Shown: in pieces, positions 54,151 to 62,960 of the stretch
Numbering within the stretch: position 1 is the first letter of the stretch
How the letters are laid out: every line of letters starts with the position of its first letter
Origin: Halodesulfovibrio marinisediminis DSM 17456
Lineage (GTDB): Bacteria > Desulfobacterota > Desulfovibrionia > Desulfovibrionales > Desulfovibrionaceae
Direction: 5' to 3'
Assembly: GCF_900129975.1 (NCBI RefSeq)
Contig: NZ_FSRG01000003.1
Coordinates: 124,001-188,000, forward strand
DNA length: 64,000 nucleotides
Notes under the pieces: generated by a model
What the model was told of the DNA's origin: nothing
Databases searched by the model: none
Seen by the model: only the letters and a program-made list of their open reading frames with translations
Program-made: the position numbers and the translations under genes

Positions 54151-56307
54151 ATGATCAGGATTCAGGAAATTTTAGATAAAGTAACAGAGTTGCGTCCCGA
54201 TGCGGATGTCGCTCTGATTCAGAAAGCGTACGTGTTTTCTGCTGCTGCGCATGCTGGTCAGACTCGCCTTTCCGGTGAGCCGTATCTGTCACATCCGCTT
54301 TCTGTCGCCTACGAGCTTGCCTGCATGCGTATGGATGATGTTTCCATTGCTGCGGGATTACTGCACGATACGGTAGAGGATACCTCCGCTACCATTGAAG
54401 GTATTGATGCGCAGTTTGGTGAGGAAGTGGCTGATGTTGTTGATGGGGTAACAAAAATCAGCCTGATGACATTTGAAAGCAAGGAAGCTGCTCAGGCGGA
54501 GAACATCCGTAAAATGATCCTTGCGATGGCGGAAGATATCCGTGTTCTTATTGTAAAGCTCGCGGACAGAGTCCATAACATGCGTACACTGGACTTTCAG
54601 AAGCCACATAAACAGAAACTTATTTCGCAAGAGACGATGGATATTTATGTTCCTCTTGCGAACCGCCTTGGTCTGCACCGTATCAAGCTGGAACTTGAAG
54701 ACCTGAGTTTTCGCTATCTGCGTCCAGAAAAGTTTAACTCCATCACCGAGTGGTTAGAGGATAACAAAGTATCTGGTCAGGAATACATCCAGAGTGTTAT
54801 CCAGCTGCTCAATTCAATGATGCGGGATAACAAGATCAATGCCGAGGTTAAGGGACGCATTAAATATCGCTACTCCATTTACCGCAAGATGGAGCAACAG
54901 AACCTTACGCTTGATCAGGTTCATGATATTATTGCTTTCCGCGTGATCGTAAAAGATGTGCGCGACTGTTATGCGGTGCTTGGTCTTGTTCATGCAATGT
55001 GGAAGCCGGTGCACGGGAGATTCAAAGACTATATCTCCATGCCTAAGGCAAACATGTATCAGAGTCTTCATACCACCGTTATGGGACCGGAAGGTGAGCG
55101 CATTGAGATTCAGATCCGAACTGACGAAATGGATCAGATGGCTGAATTCGGTGTAGCTTCTCATTGGCTGTACAAAGAGGGTGGCGGCGGACGCATGAAG
55201 GCCCGTGATGTACAGCAGTTTACTTGGCTTCGCGAGTTGCTTGACTGGCAGAAAATGGAAACTGACTCCAAAGAGTTCATGCGCTCTTTGAAGTTCGATC
55301 TGTTTAAAGATGAAGTGTATGTATTTACCCCTAATGGTGATGTGAAAGAGTTGCCAGAAGAAGCCAGTCCTATTGACTTTGCATACATGATTCATACTCA
55401 GGTCGGTGATAAGTGTTCCGGTGCTAAGGTAAACGGTAAGCTCGTGCCGTTGTCCACTCCATTGAAAAATGGTGACACCGTTGAAATTATTACTGACCCG
55501 CACAGGCATCCTAGCCGTGACTGGCTGCGTTTTGTAAAGACTGCAAAAGCGCGTACCCGTATTAACCACTTTATCCGTACCGAAGAGCGTGCTCGCTCCA
55601 TCAGTCTCGGTAAGGAAATGTTGGAGAAACTGGGCCGTCGCATGGATATTAACGTCCAGAAGGCGTTGAAAGAAGGTGCGTTTGAAGCGGTTGCGGAAGA
55701 ATTTAACCTGAAGGAAGTAGACGAGCTGCTTTCACAGGTGGGATATGCTCGTCTTACACCGCGTAAGGTTTTACAGCGTCTGTTGCCTAAAGAAGTTCAG
55801 GAGCCGGAAGATAAAGAAGTCGAACAACAGCCGGAAGAAACACGTGTTGAGCACACACATGCAAATAGTGTTGGAATTAAGGGTGTTGACGATGTTCTGG
55901 TTCGGTTTGCGCGCTGTTGTACCCCTGTTCCGGGCGAAGCTATTGTAGGTTTTATCAGCCGTGGCCGTGGGGTGACCGTACATACATCTGACTGTCCTAA
56001 CGTGCAGAACCTTGAGGCTGAACGTCTTATCTCGGTATATTGGGATGGTACGGAAGATAAACCGTATCCTGCACGTATCAAAATGGTTTCCAGGAACGTT
56101 ATGGGCATGATGGCTAAGGTTAGTGATCTGCTTATGCAGGAAAAAGTTAACCTTGATTCAGGTATGTTCCATTCAATGATCGATGGAAAGTCTGAAATGG
56201 AGTTTACTGTAGAGGTGCGTGACATTGCACATCTGTATAGAACTATTGATAAATTGCGTGCACTAGAGGGAATGGTAGAAGTATCTAGACTTTCTTCTTC
56301 AGATTAA
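54151..56307 (+). CDS. rel: Bifunctional (p)ppGpp synthetase/hydrolase
   Basis: A 718-residue RelA/SpoT homologue controlling the stringent response. The N-terminal HD hydrolase is intact (LLHDTVEDT and LADRVHNMRT). The synthetase domain (about 225-345) has GRFKDYISMPKANMYQSLHT, whose RFKD form is that of bifunctional enzymes, not RelA-only ones. TGS (about 385-445, VYVFTPNGDVKELP) and a C-terminal ACT domain (about 640-718) follow, with ARCCTPVPGEAIVGFISRGRG between them. It starts 3 bases after the binding-protein gene with GAGG rather far upstream, suggesting coupled translation. Confidence 0.94.
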   Translation: MIRIQEILDKVTELRPDADVALIQKAYVFSAAAHAGQTRLSGEPYLSHPLSVAYELACMRMDDVSIAAGLLHDTVEDTSATIEGIDAQFGEEVADVVDGVTKISLMTFESKEAAQAENIRKMILAMAEDIRVLIVKLADRVHNMRTLDFQKPHKQKLISQETMDIYVPLANRLGLHRIKLELEDLSFRYLRPEKFNSITEWLEDNKVSGQEYIQSVIQLLNSMMRDNKINAEVKGRIKYRYSIYRKMEQQNLTLDQVHDIIAFRVIVKDVRDCYAVLGLVHAMWKPVHGRFKDYISMPKANMYQSLHTTVMGPEGERIEIQIRTDEMDQMAEFGVASHWLYKEGGGGRMKARDVQQFTWLRELLDWQKMETDSKEFMRSLKFDLFKDEVYVFTPNGDVKELPEEASPIDFAYMIHTQVGDKCSGAKVNGKLVPLSTPLKNGDTVEIITDPHRHPSRDWLRFVKTAKARTRINHFIRTEERARSISLGKEMLEKLGRRMDINVQKALKEGAFEAVAEEFNLKEVDELLSQVGYARLTPRKVLQRLLPKEVQEPEDKEVEQQPEETRVEHTHANSVGIKGVDDVLVRFARCCTPVPGEAIVGFISRGRGVTVHTSDCPNVQNLEAERLISVYWDGTEDKPYPARIKMVSRNVMGMMAKVSDLLMQEKVNLDSGMFHSMIDGKSEMEFTVEVRDIAHLYRTIDKLRALEGMVEVSRLSSSD

Positions 56308-56325
56308 TCTGTTTCTGCCGATAAG

Positions 56326-56357
56326 AACTGTAGCCGCGGTTATATGTGACTACAGTT
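56326..56357 (+). terminator. First hairpin after rel
   Basis: AACTGTAG and CTACAGTT form a perfect 8-bp stem, followed by only TTA. It is weak compared with the next hairpin. Confidence 0.45.
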
Positions 56358-56394
56358 TTAACTCTGCAGTACAGGTTGTTTTGCATAAAATACA

Positions 56395-56431
56395 AAAGCC
56401 GCGATGCCAGAAAAAGGTTTTGCGGCTTTTT
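56395..56431 (+). terminator. Terminator of the binding-protein/rel unit
   Basis: AAAAGCCGC pairs with GCGGCTTTT across a 19-base loop, followed by T tract. It separates rel from the chemotaxis cluster. Confidence 0.78.
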
Positions 56432-56715
56432 TTATTCTTGTTTTCACCATTGCTGTTGTTGTTGGCGATAGAATGTTTTTTTTGAGAGTCTGCACCTAGC
56501 GTTTTGCAAGCTGTACTCGCAGTGTGAGTGTTGTTGCTATATAGGAATGCAAAAGAGAATAGTTTTTCTTTAAAATAGCTGACAGTTGCCTATTGTAAAA
56601 TAACGATAATTCTCTATGGTGTTCTAAACAGACTTTAAGCGGCGAGTAGTATGTTACAGATGGAAGAATATACATACTGTACTGGTCCGTTGAAAAATGT
56701 GAACAGGAGATTCTG

Positions 56716-57768
56716 TTGATTAGGGTTGTAGTAGTAGATGATTCTGCATTTATGCGGAAAGCGCTGACAACGATGCTGGAGAAGGATCCAGATATTAAGG
56801 TTGTTGCGACAGCACGTAACGGTGCTGAGGGACTTACTGTCATCAGGCAGTATAATCCTGATGTTGTAACTCTTGATATTGAAATGCCTAAGATGGACGG
56901 CCTTACTGCGCTTCGTCATATTATGATGGAGATGCCGCGTCCTGTTTTGATGATCAGCTCCCTTACTACGGAAGGTGCGGAATCAACGCTTAAAGCTATG
57001 GAGCTTGGGGCAGTTGATTTTATTCCAAAGCAGCTTTCTAAGGTTTCACTTGAGATCGTTAAAATTGAAAAGGACCTTCAACAAAAAGTAAAATCCGTTT
57101 CCCGTCGTAAAATTCGTGCTCCGCGTACAAGCAGACCTTCTCTTGCAGCTAAGGCTGCGCCTCGTGTTGCAGCTCCAGTAATGCGCGGGAGACCGAAGCG
57201 TGATGTTGTAGCGATTGGTGTTTCTACCGGTGGTCCTCCTGCTGTGCAGAAAGTGTTATCCAAACTTCCTGCAAACTTCCCTGCTGCCATTTTAATTGCA
57301 CAACATATGCCGGCAGCCTTTACCGGTCCATTTGCAAAGCGTCTTGATAATGTTTGTAAAATTAAGGTGAAGGAAGCTTCCGGTGCAGAGCCTATTGCGC
57401 CGGGAACAGCATATATTGCGCCGGGCGGAAAACATATTGTATTGCAGCAGAGTGGCTCCAGAATGGAAGTTGTGGTGAAAGAAGAGCCTGCCGACGCGTT
57501 ATATAAGCCATCTGCTAACGTGTTGATTGAGTCTGTTGCAAAAGCACAGGGACGTCGTGCTGTGGGGGCAATTTTCACTGGTATGGGGAATGATGGCTTG
57601 CTTGGAATTCGTGAACTTAAGAGCAGGGGCGGATATATCTTAGCACAAAACGATGCCTCTTGTGTTGTTTATGGAATGCCTAAAGCAATTGTGGACGCAA
57701 AGCTGACTGATGAGATCCTTGATATCGACGATATGGCGGAAGCTCTGATGGCAAGCATTTATAAATAA
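56716..57768 (+). CDS. cheB: Protein-glutamate methylesterase/response regulator CheB
   Basis: A 350-residue CheB, which removes methyl groups from chemoreceptors and deamidates them when phosphorylated. Receiver: D8, D9 and phospho-acceptor D54 (VTLDIEMPKMDG). A basic Ala/Arg linker (about 130-162) leads to the catalytic domain with S171 (GVSTGGPPAVQK), H198 (AQHMPAAFT) and D294 (FTGMGNDGLLG), all intact. The start is a TTG with AGGAG 6 bases upstream and no nearby ATG. It is the first gene of a chemotaxis cluster that runs to the window end. Confidence 0.94.
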   Translation: MIRVVVVDDSAFMRKALTTMLEKDPDIKVVATARNGAEGLTVIRQYNPDVVTLDIEMPKMDGLTALRHIMMEMPRPVLMISSLTTEGAESTLKAMELGAVDFIPKQLSKVSLEIVKIEKDLQQKVKSVSRRKIRAPRTSRPSLAAKAAPRVAAPVMRGRPKRDVVAIGVSTGGPPAVQKVLSKLPANFPAAILIAQHMPAAFTGPFAKRLDNVCKIKVKEASGAEPIAPGTAYIAPGGKHIVLQQSGSRMEVVVKEEPADALYKPSANVLIESVAKAQGRRAVGAIFTGMGNDGLLGIRELKSRGGYILAQNDASCVVYGMPKAIVDAKLTDEILDIDDMAEALMASIYK

Positions 57769-57805
57769 TGTATGCGGAATTTCCGCCAACTTAGAAGGTG
57801 TATGT

Positions 57806-59728
57806 ATGTCTGAATGTGACAAAATTTTAAATCAGTTACGCTCTGATGATTCCGAGTCCGTTCGTGATGCTGCCTTTGTTGCAGGAACTGAAAGAATTGA
57901 ATGTGCAATTCCGGAATTGATCCGGCATATTCAGGAAGGCAACTTAGGGGTGCAGGAAGCTGCTGACCGTGCTCTTCGTGTCATCCGTGGGGAAAAAGCT
58001 GTTCAGGCGGTTATTCCGCTTCTCGCCTCAGAAGAAGCTCCGGTGCGAAATGCTGCAATGGATATCTTGCGTGAGATTGCAGAAGATGATCTCGAAAGTG
58101 TGATGAGCCAGTTAAATAGCTCTGATCCGGATCTTAGAATTTTTGTTTCTGATATTTTAGGTTCTTCAAACAGTCTTTTTGCTGTTGCTCCGCTGTGTGA
58201 CGCATTACTCAAAGATGAAGAGGTTAATGTTCGTTATCAGGCTGCGGTAAGTCTTGGTGAACTTGGTTTTTCTGACGCTGCAGATAGTCTTATTAATGCG
58301 TTGGAAGATGAAGAGTGGGTTCAATTTTCAGTTATTGAAGCCCTTACCAAAATTGGTGCAGCTCAGACTTCCGGTGCATTAGTGAGAGCACTTGACGGAG
58401 CAAGTCCGCTAGTTGCTTCTATGATTGTTGAAGCGCTAGGTGAAATGGGGGATCTGAAAATTGTTCCGCTTCTTATTGAGCAGATGGAAACTGCCCCTGC
58501 TCCGTTACAGAATAAAATTTGCCGTGCTGTAGTTCAGCTTCTTGGTGACAAGACCCTTGAACTGCTTCCTGCAGATAAGCGTGAACAGTTTAATAAAGCA
58601 TTACTTAATGCTCTCGAAGATGAAGATGAGCAAATTCAGCTTGCAGCTTTACGAGGGCTTTCAACCGCTAAAGGTGATGATGCTACTCAGAAGGTTATGA
58701 GTACTGTCGCTACTTTTAATGTAGACCGTGATACTGACAAGCTCATTGCTGCTGTTGAGTGCCTTGCAAATATCGGCTGCAACAATGCTCTGCTGGATGT
58801 TTTTCTTGATGACAGTGAACTTGCTTTGCGTGTTGCGGCGGAAGCTGTCTCCCGTATGTCTGAATCAGAAATGAAAAAGGCTATTCCGACTATCATTTCA
58901 GTGTTTAATAATAAGGGACTGTCCGTTCAGAGTGATCTAATCACTGTCCTTGCAAAAGCTGCTGACTCTTCTGAGGAGACGTTCTTCCAGAATGTTTTGA
59001 AAGAACAAACTGATGGATTGCTTCTTAAGAAAGCACTATTTTTTCTCGGTGAAAATTCAAACTCTCCTGAGAGTGCTGAAATGGTATTCGAAATGCTATC
59101 CCATGAGTCTTTTGACGTGAAGGATGCAGCGTTAGAAGCTGCAATTTCCATGGATAACGAAATCCTTTGGAGTCGTTTTGTTTCCAGCGTGGAGAGTGAA
59201 GATTCAACAGAGCGTATGATGGCTGTGTACGCGTTGGGTAAATCCATGAATGATGTGCATGTCGGATTACTTAAGGAAGCACTTTCCGATCCGGTAGTTG
59301 ATGTCCGACTTGTAGCATTGGAAGGGGTGATTGCTTTGACCTCCGAACCTGAAGACTTAATGGAACAGGTGCAGGAGTTACTGCATGACAGCAATAAAGA
59401 TGTTCGACTTGCTGTTGTTGATATGATCGGTAAAGCACAATCTGAAGTTTACCAACATTATCTCATTGAAGCTTTAACTGATGAAGACGACTGGGTTACG
59501 GTACGTGCAATTGAGCACTTGGGTGCTCTGCATAATAATGAAGTTGTTGAGCCGTTATTGGGTGTTTTTGCAACAAGAAGCATTCTTGTTCAGCATAAGG
59601 TCATCAAAATGCTTGGTAAGATAGGCACAGAGCGGTGTTTTGGTGCACTGTTAACCATGATGAGTCACGATGATCCGGAGATTTGTGAAGCTGCTGAACG
59701 AGCGGCTGAGCAGATAAGAAGCAGATAG
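57806..59728 (+). CDS. HEAT-repeat protein of the chemotaxis cluster
   Basis: A 640-residue protein made almost wholly of alpha-helical HEAT/PBS-lyase repeats from residue 5 to the end, for example ERIECAIPELIRHIQEGNLG, PVRNAAMDILREIAEDDL and VNVRYQAAVSLGELGFSDAA. No catalytic motif, signal peptide or membrane segment is seen, so it is a soluble protein-protein scaffold. It lies between cheB and cheR, 37 bases after the first and 12 before the second, and is surely co-expressed with them. It might organise receptor-modifying enzymes or the array; no such role is proven to my knowledge. Confidence 0.88.
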   Translation: MSECDKILNQLRSDDSESVRDAAFVAGTERIECAIPELIRHIQEGNLGVQEAADRALRVIRGEKAVQAVIPLLASEEAPVRNAAMDILREIAEDDLESVMSQLNSSDPDLRIFVSDILGSSNSLFAVAPLCDALLKDEEVNVRYQAAVSLGELGFSDAADSLINALEDEEWVQFSVIEALTKIGAAQTSGALVRALDGASPLVASMIVEALGEMGDLKIVPLLIEQMETAPAPLQNKICRAVVQLLGDKTLELLPADKREQFNKALLNALEDEDEQIQLAALRGLSTAKGDDATQKVMSTVATFNVDRDTDKLIAAVECLANIGCNNALLDVFLDDSELALRVAAEAVSRMSESEMKKAIPTIISVFNNKGLSVQSDLITVLAKAADSSEETFFQNVLKEQTDGLLLKKALFFLGENSNSPESAEMVFEMLSHESFDVKDAALEAAISMDNEILWSRFVSSVESEDSTERMMAVYALGKSMNDVHVGLLKEALSDPVVDVRLVALEGVIALTSEPEDLMEQVQELLHDSNKDVRLAVVDMIGKAQSEVYQHYLIEALTDEDDWVTVRAIEHLGALHNNEVVEPLLGVFATRSILVQHKVIKMLGKIGTERCFGALLTMMSHDDPEICEAAERAAEQIRSR

Positions 59729-59740
59729 CAGGGGGACCAT

Positions 59741-60619
59741 GTGTCATCACTTTTTTCAAGATCGACAAGTTTTCAACGGGAACTTCATGCTAGTGATGAA
59801 GAATTTCGACAGATTAGAGACCACATTTATGAGTTGTGCGGCATTCACATTGCTGACAATAGAAAGTACCTCATAGAAAACAGATTAGCGGCACGTCTTA
59901 AGGACTTGAACCTTAAAACTTTTGGCGAGTATTACTACTACTTGCGCTACGATAAAAATCGTCGGGAAGAGTTGAATCGTCTTTACGAAGTGATTACAAC
60001 CAACGAGACGAGTTTTTATCGTAATCCGCCACAGCTTAAAGTCTTTCAGGATGTCGTACTTAAAGAACTGCTTGATACCCTTAGGGCTAAACGTAGCCGC
60101 AGGCTGCGTATATGGTCTGCCGGTTGTTCTTCCGGCGAAGAACCGTACACTTTGGGCATAATTTTGCATGAGGTTCTTAAATCTGAAATTGCTTCCTGGG
60201 ATATCAAGATTACAGCAAGTGATATTTCCACAGCGGTTCTTGCTGCGGCAAAAACAGGAGTTTATTCCGACTATGCCTTGCGTACGACCCCTCCGGAAAT
60301 TACCCGTAAGTATTTCAAACAGGAAGGACGGGAATACCATCTTGCGGATTCTGTGAAAAAGCTTGTTCGGTTTGACCAGTTGAATTTGAATGACAAGTTG
60401 CAGATGAAACGGGTAGAGCGGTCCCAGATTATCTTTTGTCGTAACGTAATCATCTATTTTGATGATGAAATGAAGACTCGGGTTATGAGCTCATTTTATG
60501 ACAATCTTCTGCCTGGAGGAGCGTTGTTAATTGGGCATTCTGAGTCATTGCATAATATATCCAGGGCATTTAGACCTGAACATCATAAGGGTGCAATCGT
60601 CTATCGCAAGGATTCATAA
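59741..60619 (+). CDS. cheR: Chemotaxis protein methyltransferase CheR
   Basis: A 292-residue SAM-dependent enzyme that methylates glutamates of chemoreceptors. The N-terminal helical domain (about 15-90) has IRDHIYELCGIHIADNRKYL and the receptor-contact ITTNETSFYRNP. The SAM motif is RIWSAGCSSGEEPYTLG, followed by ITASDISTAVLAAA and late IIFCRNVIIYFD. The GTG start has GGGGG 6 bases upstream; the ATG two bases earlier is in another frame. It follows the HEAT gene by 12 bases. Confidence 0.94.
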   Translation: MSSLFSRSTSFQRELHASDEEFRQIRDHIYELCGIHIADNRKYLIENRLAARLKDLNLKTFGEYYYYLRYDKNRREELNRLYEVITTNETSFYRNPPQLKVFQDVVLKELLDTLRAKRSRRLRIWSAGCSSGEEPYTLGIILHEVLKSEIASWDIKITASDISTAVLAAAKTGVYSDYALRTTPPEITRKYFKQEGREYHLADSVKKLVRFDQLNLNDKLQMKRVERSQIIFCRNVIIYFDDEMKTRVMSSFYDNLLPGGALLIGHSESLHNISRAFRPEHHKGAIVYRKDS

Positions 60620-60654
60620 TCTGAAGCATGGGGCACCCTGTGGAGGAGTATAGT

Positions 60655-61431
60655 TTGAACGCCAAAGTTCTGGCTATTGCCAACCAAAAAGGCGGCGTGG
60701 GAAAAACTACCACAACTGTCACCCTCGGTGCAGCGTTGGCACGCATGAAGAAAAAAGTTCTTGTTATTGATCTTGACCCTCATGCGTGTGCCTCTGTCCA
60801 TTTACGTTTTTTTCCGGATTCGGTGCAGCGAACAACATATGACTTGTTCACAGCGCCGCGGAAGGTTTGGCCGCTGTTATGGAAGCAGTTGATTGGCAGG
60901 AATGAGGGTCAGTATTTTGACACCGCTCCTGCTTCTATCAGGCTTTCAGAGCTTGAGGTTGATCTTAAGGAAAAACACGGAAAAGGTAGTTTGCTCAAAG
61001 CTGCATTGGAAGAAATTCGTGATCAGTATGACTATATTCTTTTGGACTGCCCACCTCAGCTTGGCATGCTTCAGGTAAATGCGATTGTTGCGTGTGATCT
61101 GTTGATTATTCCTATTCAGACAGATTTTTTAGCGTTGCATGGGTTGAAACTGCTTTTTGATACCCTACGTACCCTCAACAAGGTGCTGCCAAAGCCGGTT
61201 GCGTATCGAGCCTTAGCTACCATGTATGATAAACGTGCGGGTGCATGTCGAAGAGTGCTTGACTTGCTCGGTAGAAAGATGGGGGACCTAATGTTCTCCA
61301 CGGTGATAGGGGTTGATACTCGCTTTAGGGACGCCAGTGCGCTTGGCAAGAGCGTGTATGAAATTGATGCATCCAGTCGTGGAGCACGTGGGTATGAGCT
61401 TTTGGCAAAAGAGGTAGAAAGCTTATGGTAA
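60655..61431 (+). CDS. ParA/Soj-type ATPase of the chemotaxis cluster
   Basis: A 258-residue ParA-family ATPase. The deviant Walker A is NQKGGVGKTTTT with the signature Lys, Walker A' is VIDLDPHACAS and Walker B lies in YILLDCPPQLG. The TTG start at 60655 has GGAGG 7 bases upstream and gives an N-terminus NAKVLAIANQ; an in-frame ATG at 60628 overlaps the end of cheR without an SD. Its place inside a che operon, with no parB nearby, suggests a ParC-like role in placing chemotaxis arrays rather than chromosome partitioning. It overlaps cheW by 7 bases. Confidence 0.88.
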   Translation: MNAKVLAIANQKGGVGKTTTTVTLGAALARMKKKVLVIDLDPHACASVHLRFFPDSVQRTTYDLFTAPRKVWPLLWKQLIGRNEGQYFDTAPASIRLSELEVDLKEKHGKGSLLKAALEEIRDQYDYILLDCPPQLGMLQVNAIVACDLLIIPIQTDFLALHGLKLLFDTLRTLNKVLPKPVAYRALATMYDKRAGACRRVLDLLGRKMGDLMFSTVIGVDTRFRDASALGKSVYEIDASSRGARGYELLAKEVESLW

Positions 61432-62378
61432 AGACTCCTGAAGAATATTTTGAAGATCATTTATTTGATGTAGTGCAAGCTGAACCCGCAAATAGTTTTA
61501 CTGCGGCTGAAGCAGCATTTATGTCAAAGTACCTTGGTGTAAATGAGGCAGAAGCATTAGAGCGGCTTGGCTTACACAAAGCTGTTGAGCCTGAATGCGT
61601 TCTCAGCGCAGTTGGCTCTGACTGTGATATTGCTGCAAAGGTAACATCGCTCCCGACTGTTGCGGTGGGAGCTTCTGATAACGATTCTAGTCAAAAGGTG
61701 AATACGCCTTCAGCTTTTGACATGGATAAAGCAGAAGAGCCGTCTGCTGAAAAAGTAACTACGGTTCCTGAAATTGCAGTTGCCGAACCTGTGCAGGATG
61801 AAATTGCAAATACTGCAAACGAATCTTTACTAGATGACAGTTTTGGCGCTGACACAGTTACTCCGGTAGAAGAAGAGGACAACTGGTTTGGTGTAAATCT
61901 TGAGAGAGAGCCTGATTTACTTGAACAACTTCGCAATGAAAGTGAACTCCAGATGGTGAGTTTCTTTCTTGGAAAACAAGAGTTCACTGTCCCGATCAGT
62001 GCAGTTCAAGAAGTTATCAGGCACCTCCCCCCAACTAAACTGCCAGTAGCGCCTCCATTTGTTAGCGGAGTAATTAATTTAAGGGGGACAGTGACGCCGA
62101 TTATTCAGTTGAGGGAATTACTCGGCATTGCTGGTTTAGAAGAACAAGGTCGGTCAGATAAGTTCATTGTGGTTTGCAAGCGACATGGACTGCAGTTCGG
62201 TCTTGTTATTGATACTGTGCACACCATGTACAGAGTGCCACAAGGTTCCATTGACTGGGCTGTTGAATCTCACCTTGGAGTAGCAGTTCAGTATATTTTT
62301 GGGTTGATGAAATCTGACGACATGCTCATCGGTATTATCTCTGTGGATAATATCGTTGAAGCCATCCTTGAAGGATAG
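61425..62378 (+). CDS. cheW: CheW-domain coupling protein with long N-terminal extension
   Basis: A 317-residue protein. A typical CheW domain, linking receptors to CheA, covers about residues 175-315 (MVSFFLGKQEFTVPISAVQE, VSGVINLRGTVTPIIQLREL, HTMYRVPQGSI). In front lies about 170 residues: a short conserved-looking helix pair (SFTAAEAAFMSKYLGVNEAE) and then an acidic low-complexity linker. Such extended CheW proteins in some bacteria use the extra part to contact ParC/ParA-type positioning proteins, which fits the parA gene it overlaps; this is inference. Confidence 0.9.
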   Translation: MVKTPEEYFEDHLFDVVQAEPANSFTAAEAAFMSKYLGVNEAEALERLGLHKAVEPECVLSAVGSDCDIAAKVTSLPTVAVGASDNDSSQKVNTPSAFDMDKAEEPSAEKVTTVPEIAVAEPVQDEIANTANESLLDDSFGADTVTPVEEEDNWFGVNLEREPDLLEQLRNESELQMVSFFLGKQEFTVPISAVQEVIRHLPPTKLPVAPPFVSGVINLRGTVTPIIQLRELLGIAGLEEQGRSDKFIVVCKRHGLQFGLVIDTVHTMYRVPQGSIDWAVESHLGVAVQYIFGLMKSDDMLIGIISVDNIVEAILEG

Positions 62379-62390
62379 AGAGCGCTAAGT

Positions 62391-62759
62391 ATGAGTAAAC
62401 ATATTCTAATTGTAGACGATTCCAAGACAGTTCGAAATCTCGTAGCGTTTATTATGAAGAATGAAGGTTTTAAGGTTACTGCTGCTGAAGATGGCCTCGA
62501 TGGTCTGGAGAAGCTGTACTCTTGTGGAGCAGTTGACCTGATTATTACAGATATTAACATGCCGCACATGGATGGTTTTACGTTCATTGAAAATGTGCGC
62601 AAGCAGGATGCGTATCGGGATTTGCCTATTGTAGTCCTTTCAACAGAAGGGCAGGAGCAAGATATTAAAATGGGCATGAGCCTAGGGGCAAACCTGTATA
62701 TGGTAAAACCTGCTCAACCGGAGAAAATGGTTCGAAACGTTCGCATGTTGCTTGGTTAG
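62391..62759 (+). CDS. cheY: CheY-like single-domain response regulator
   Basis: A 122-residue receiver domain without output domain. Acidic pocket D9 and D10 with phospho-acceptor D54 (ITDINMPHMDG), switch residues S84/T85 and K106 in MVKPAQP are all present. It is phosphorylated by CheA and should act on the flagellar motor or serve as a phosphate sink. It sits 12 bases after cheW and is followed by a strong terminator, so it ends the first transcript of the cluster. Confidence 0.93.
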   Translation: MSKHILIVDDSKTVRNLVAFIMKNEGFKVTAAEDGLDGLEKLYSCGAVDLIITDINMPHMDGFTFIENVRKQDAYRDLPIVVLSTEGQEQDIKMGMSLGANLYMVKPAQPEKMVRNVRMLLG

Positions 62760-62780
62760 CCAACGTTTATGAGCATTTAT

Positions 62781-62814
62781 GCTACTGCAAGTGTTTGCTT
62801 GCAGTAGCTTTTTC
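62781..62814 (+). terminator. Terminator between cheY and cheA
   Basis: GCTACTGCAAG (62781-62791) pairs perfectly with CTTGCAGTAGC (62798-62808) and is followed by T5. It splits the cluster so that cheA needs read-through or its own promoter. Confidence 0.8.
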
Positions 62815-62856
62815 TGTGACTTTAATGTCATCTGGTTGTTTTTTCTTTATGTTTTC

Positions 62857-62883
62857 TAATTTTCTGTAACATTCAACCGATAC
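62857..62883 (+). promoter_or_regulatory. Sigma-28-like promoter of cheA
   Basis: TAAT (62857-62860), 15 bases, then ACCGATAC (62876-62883) compares with the flagellar consensus TAAA-N15-GCCGATAA (3 of 4 and 6 of 8 matches). It lies between the terminator and cheA, about 80 bases before the ATG. Confidence 0.42.
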
Positions 62884-62960
62884 TATTTAATACAGAGAGC
62901 GGGCGGTTGTTGGGTTTGCCTGCTATGCGTTTTTCACTACATCCATTTGGGGACAAAGTA

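Larger units (their letters stand above)
56308..56715 (+). other. Intergenic region, rel / cheB
   Basis: About 400 bases without a gene. Two hairpins after rel are listed separately. The 270 bases before cheB are AT-rich; a string AACGATAA near 56550 resembles the -10 of sigma-28 promoters but has no TAAA at the right distance. Confidence 0.4.

Noticed and set aside
56540-56560. Sigma-28-like -10 (AACGATAA) upstream of cheB.
   Set aside because: No TAAA-like -35 at 15 bases, so it was not called as a promoter.
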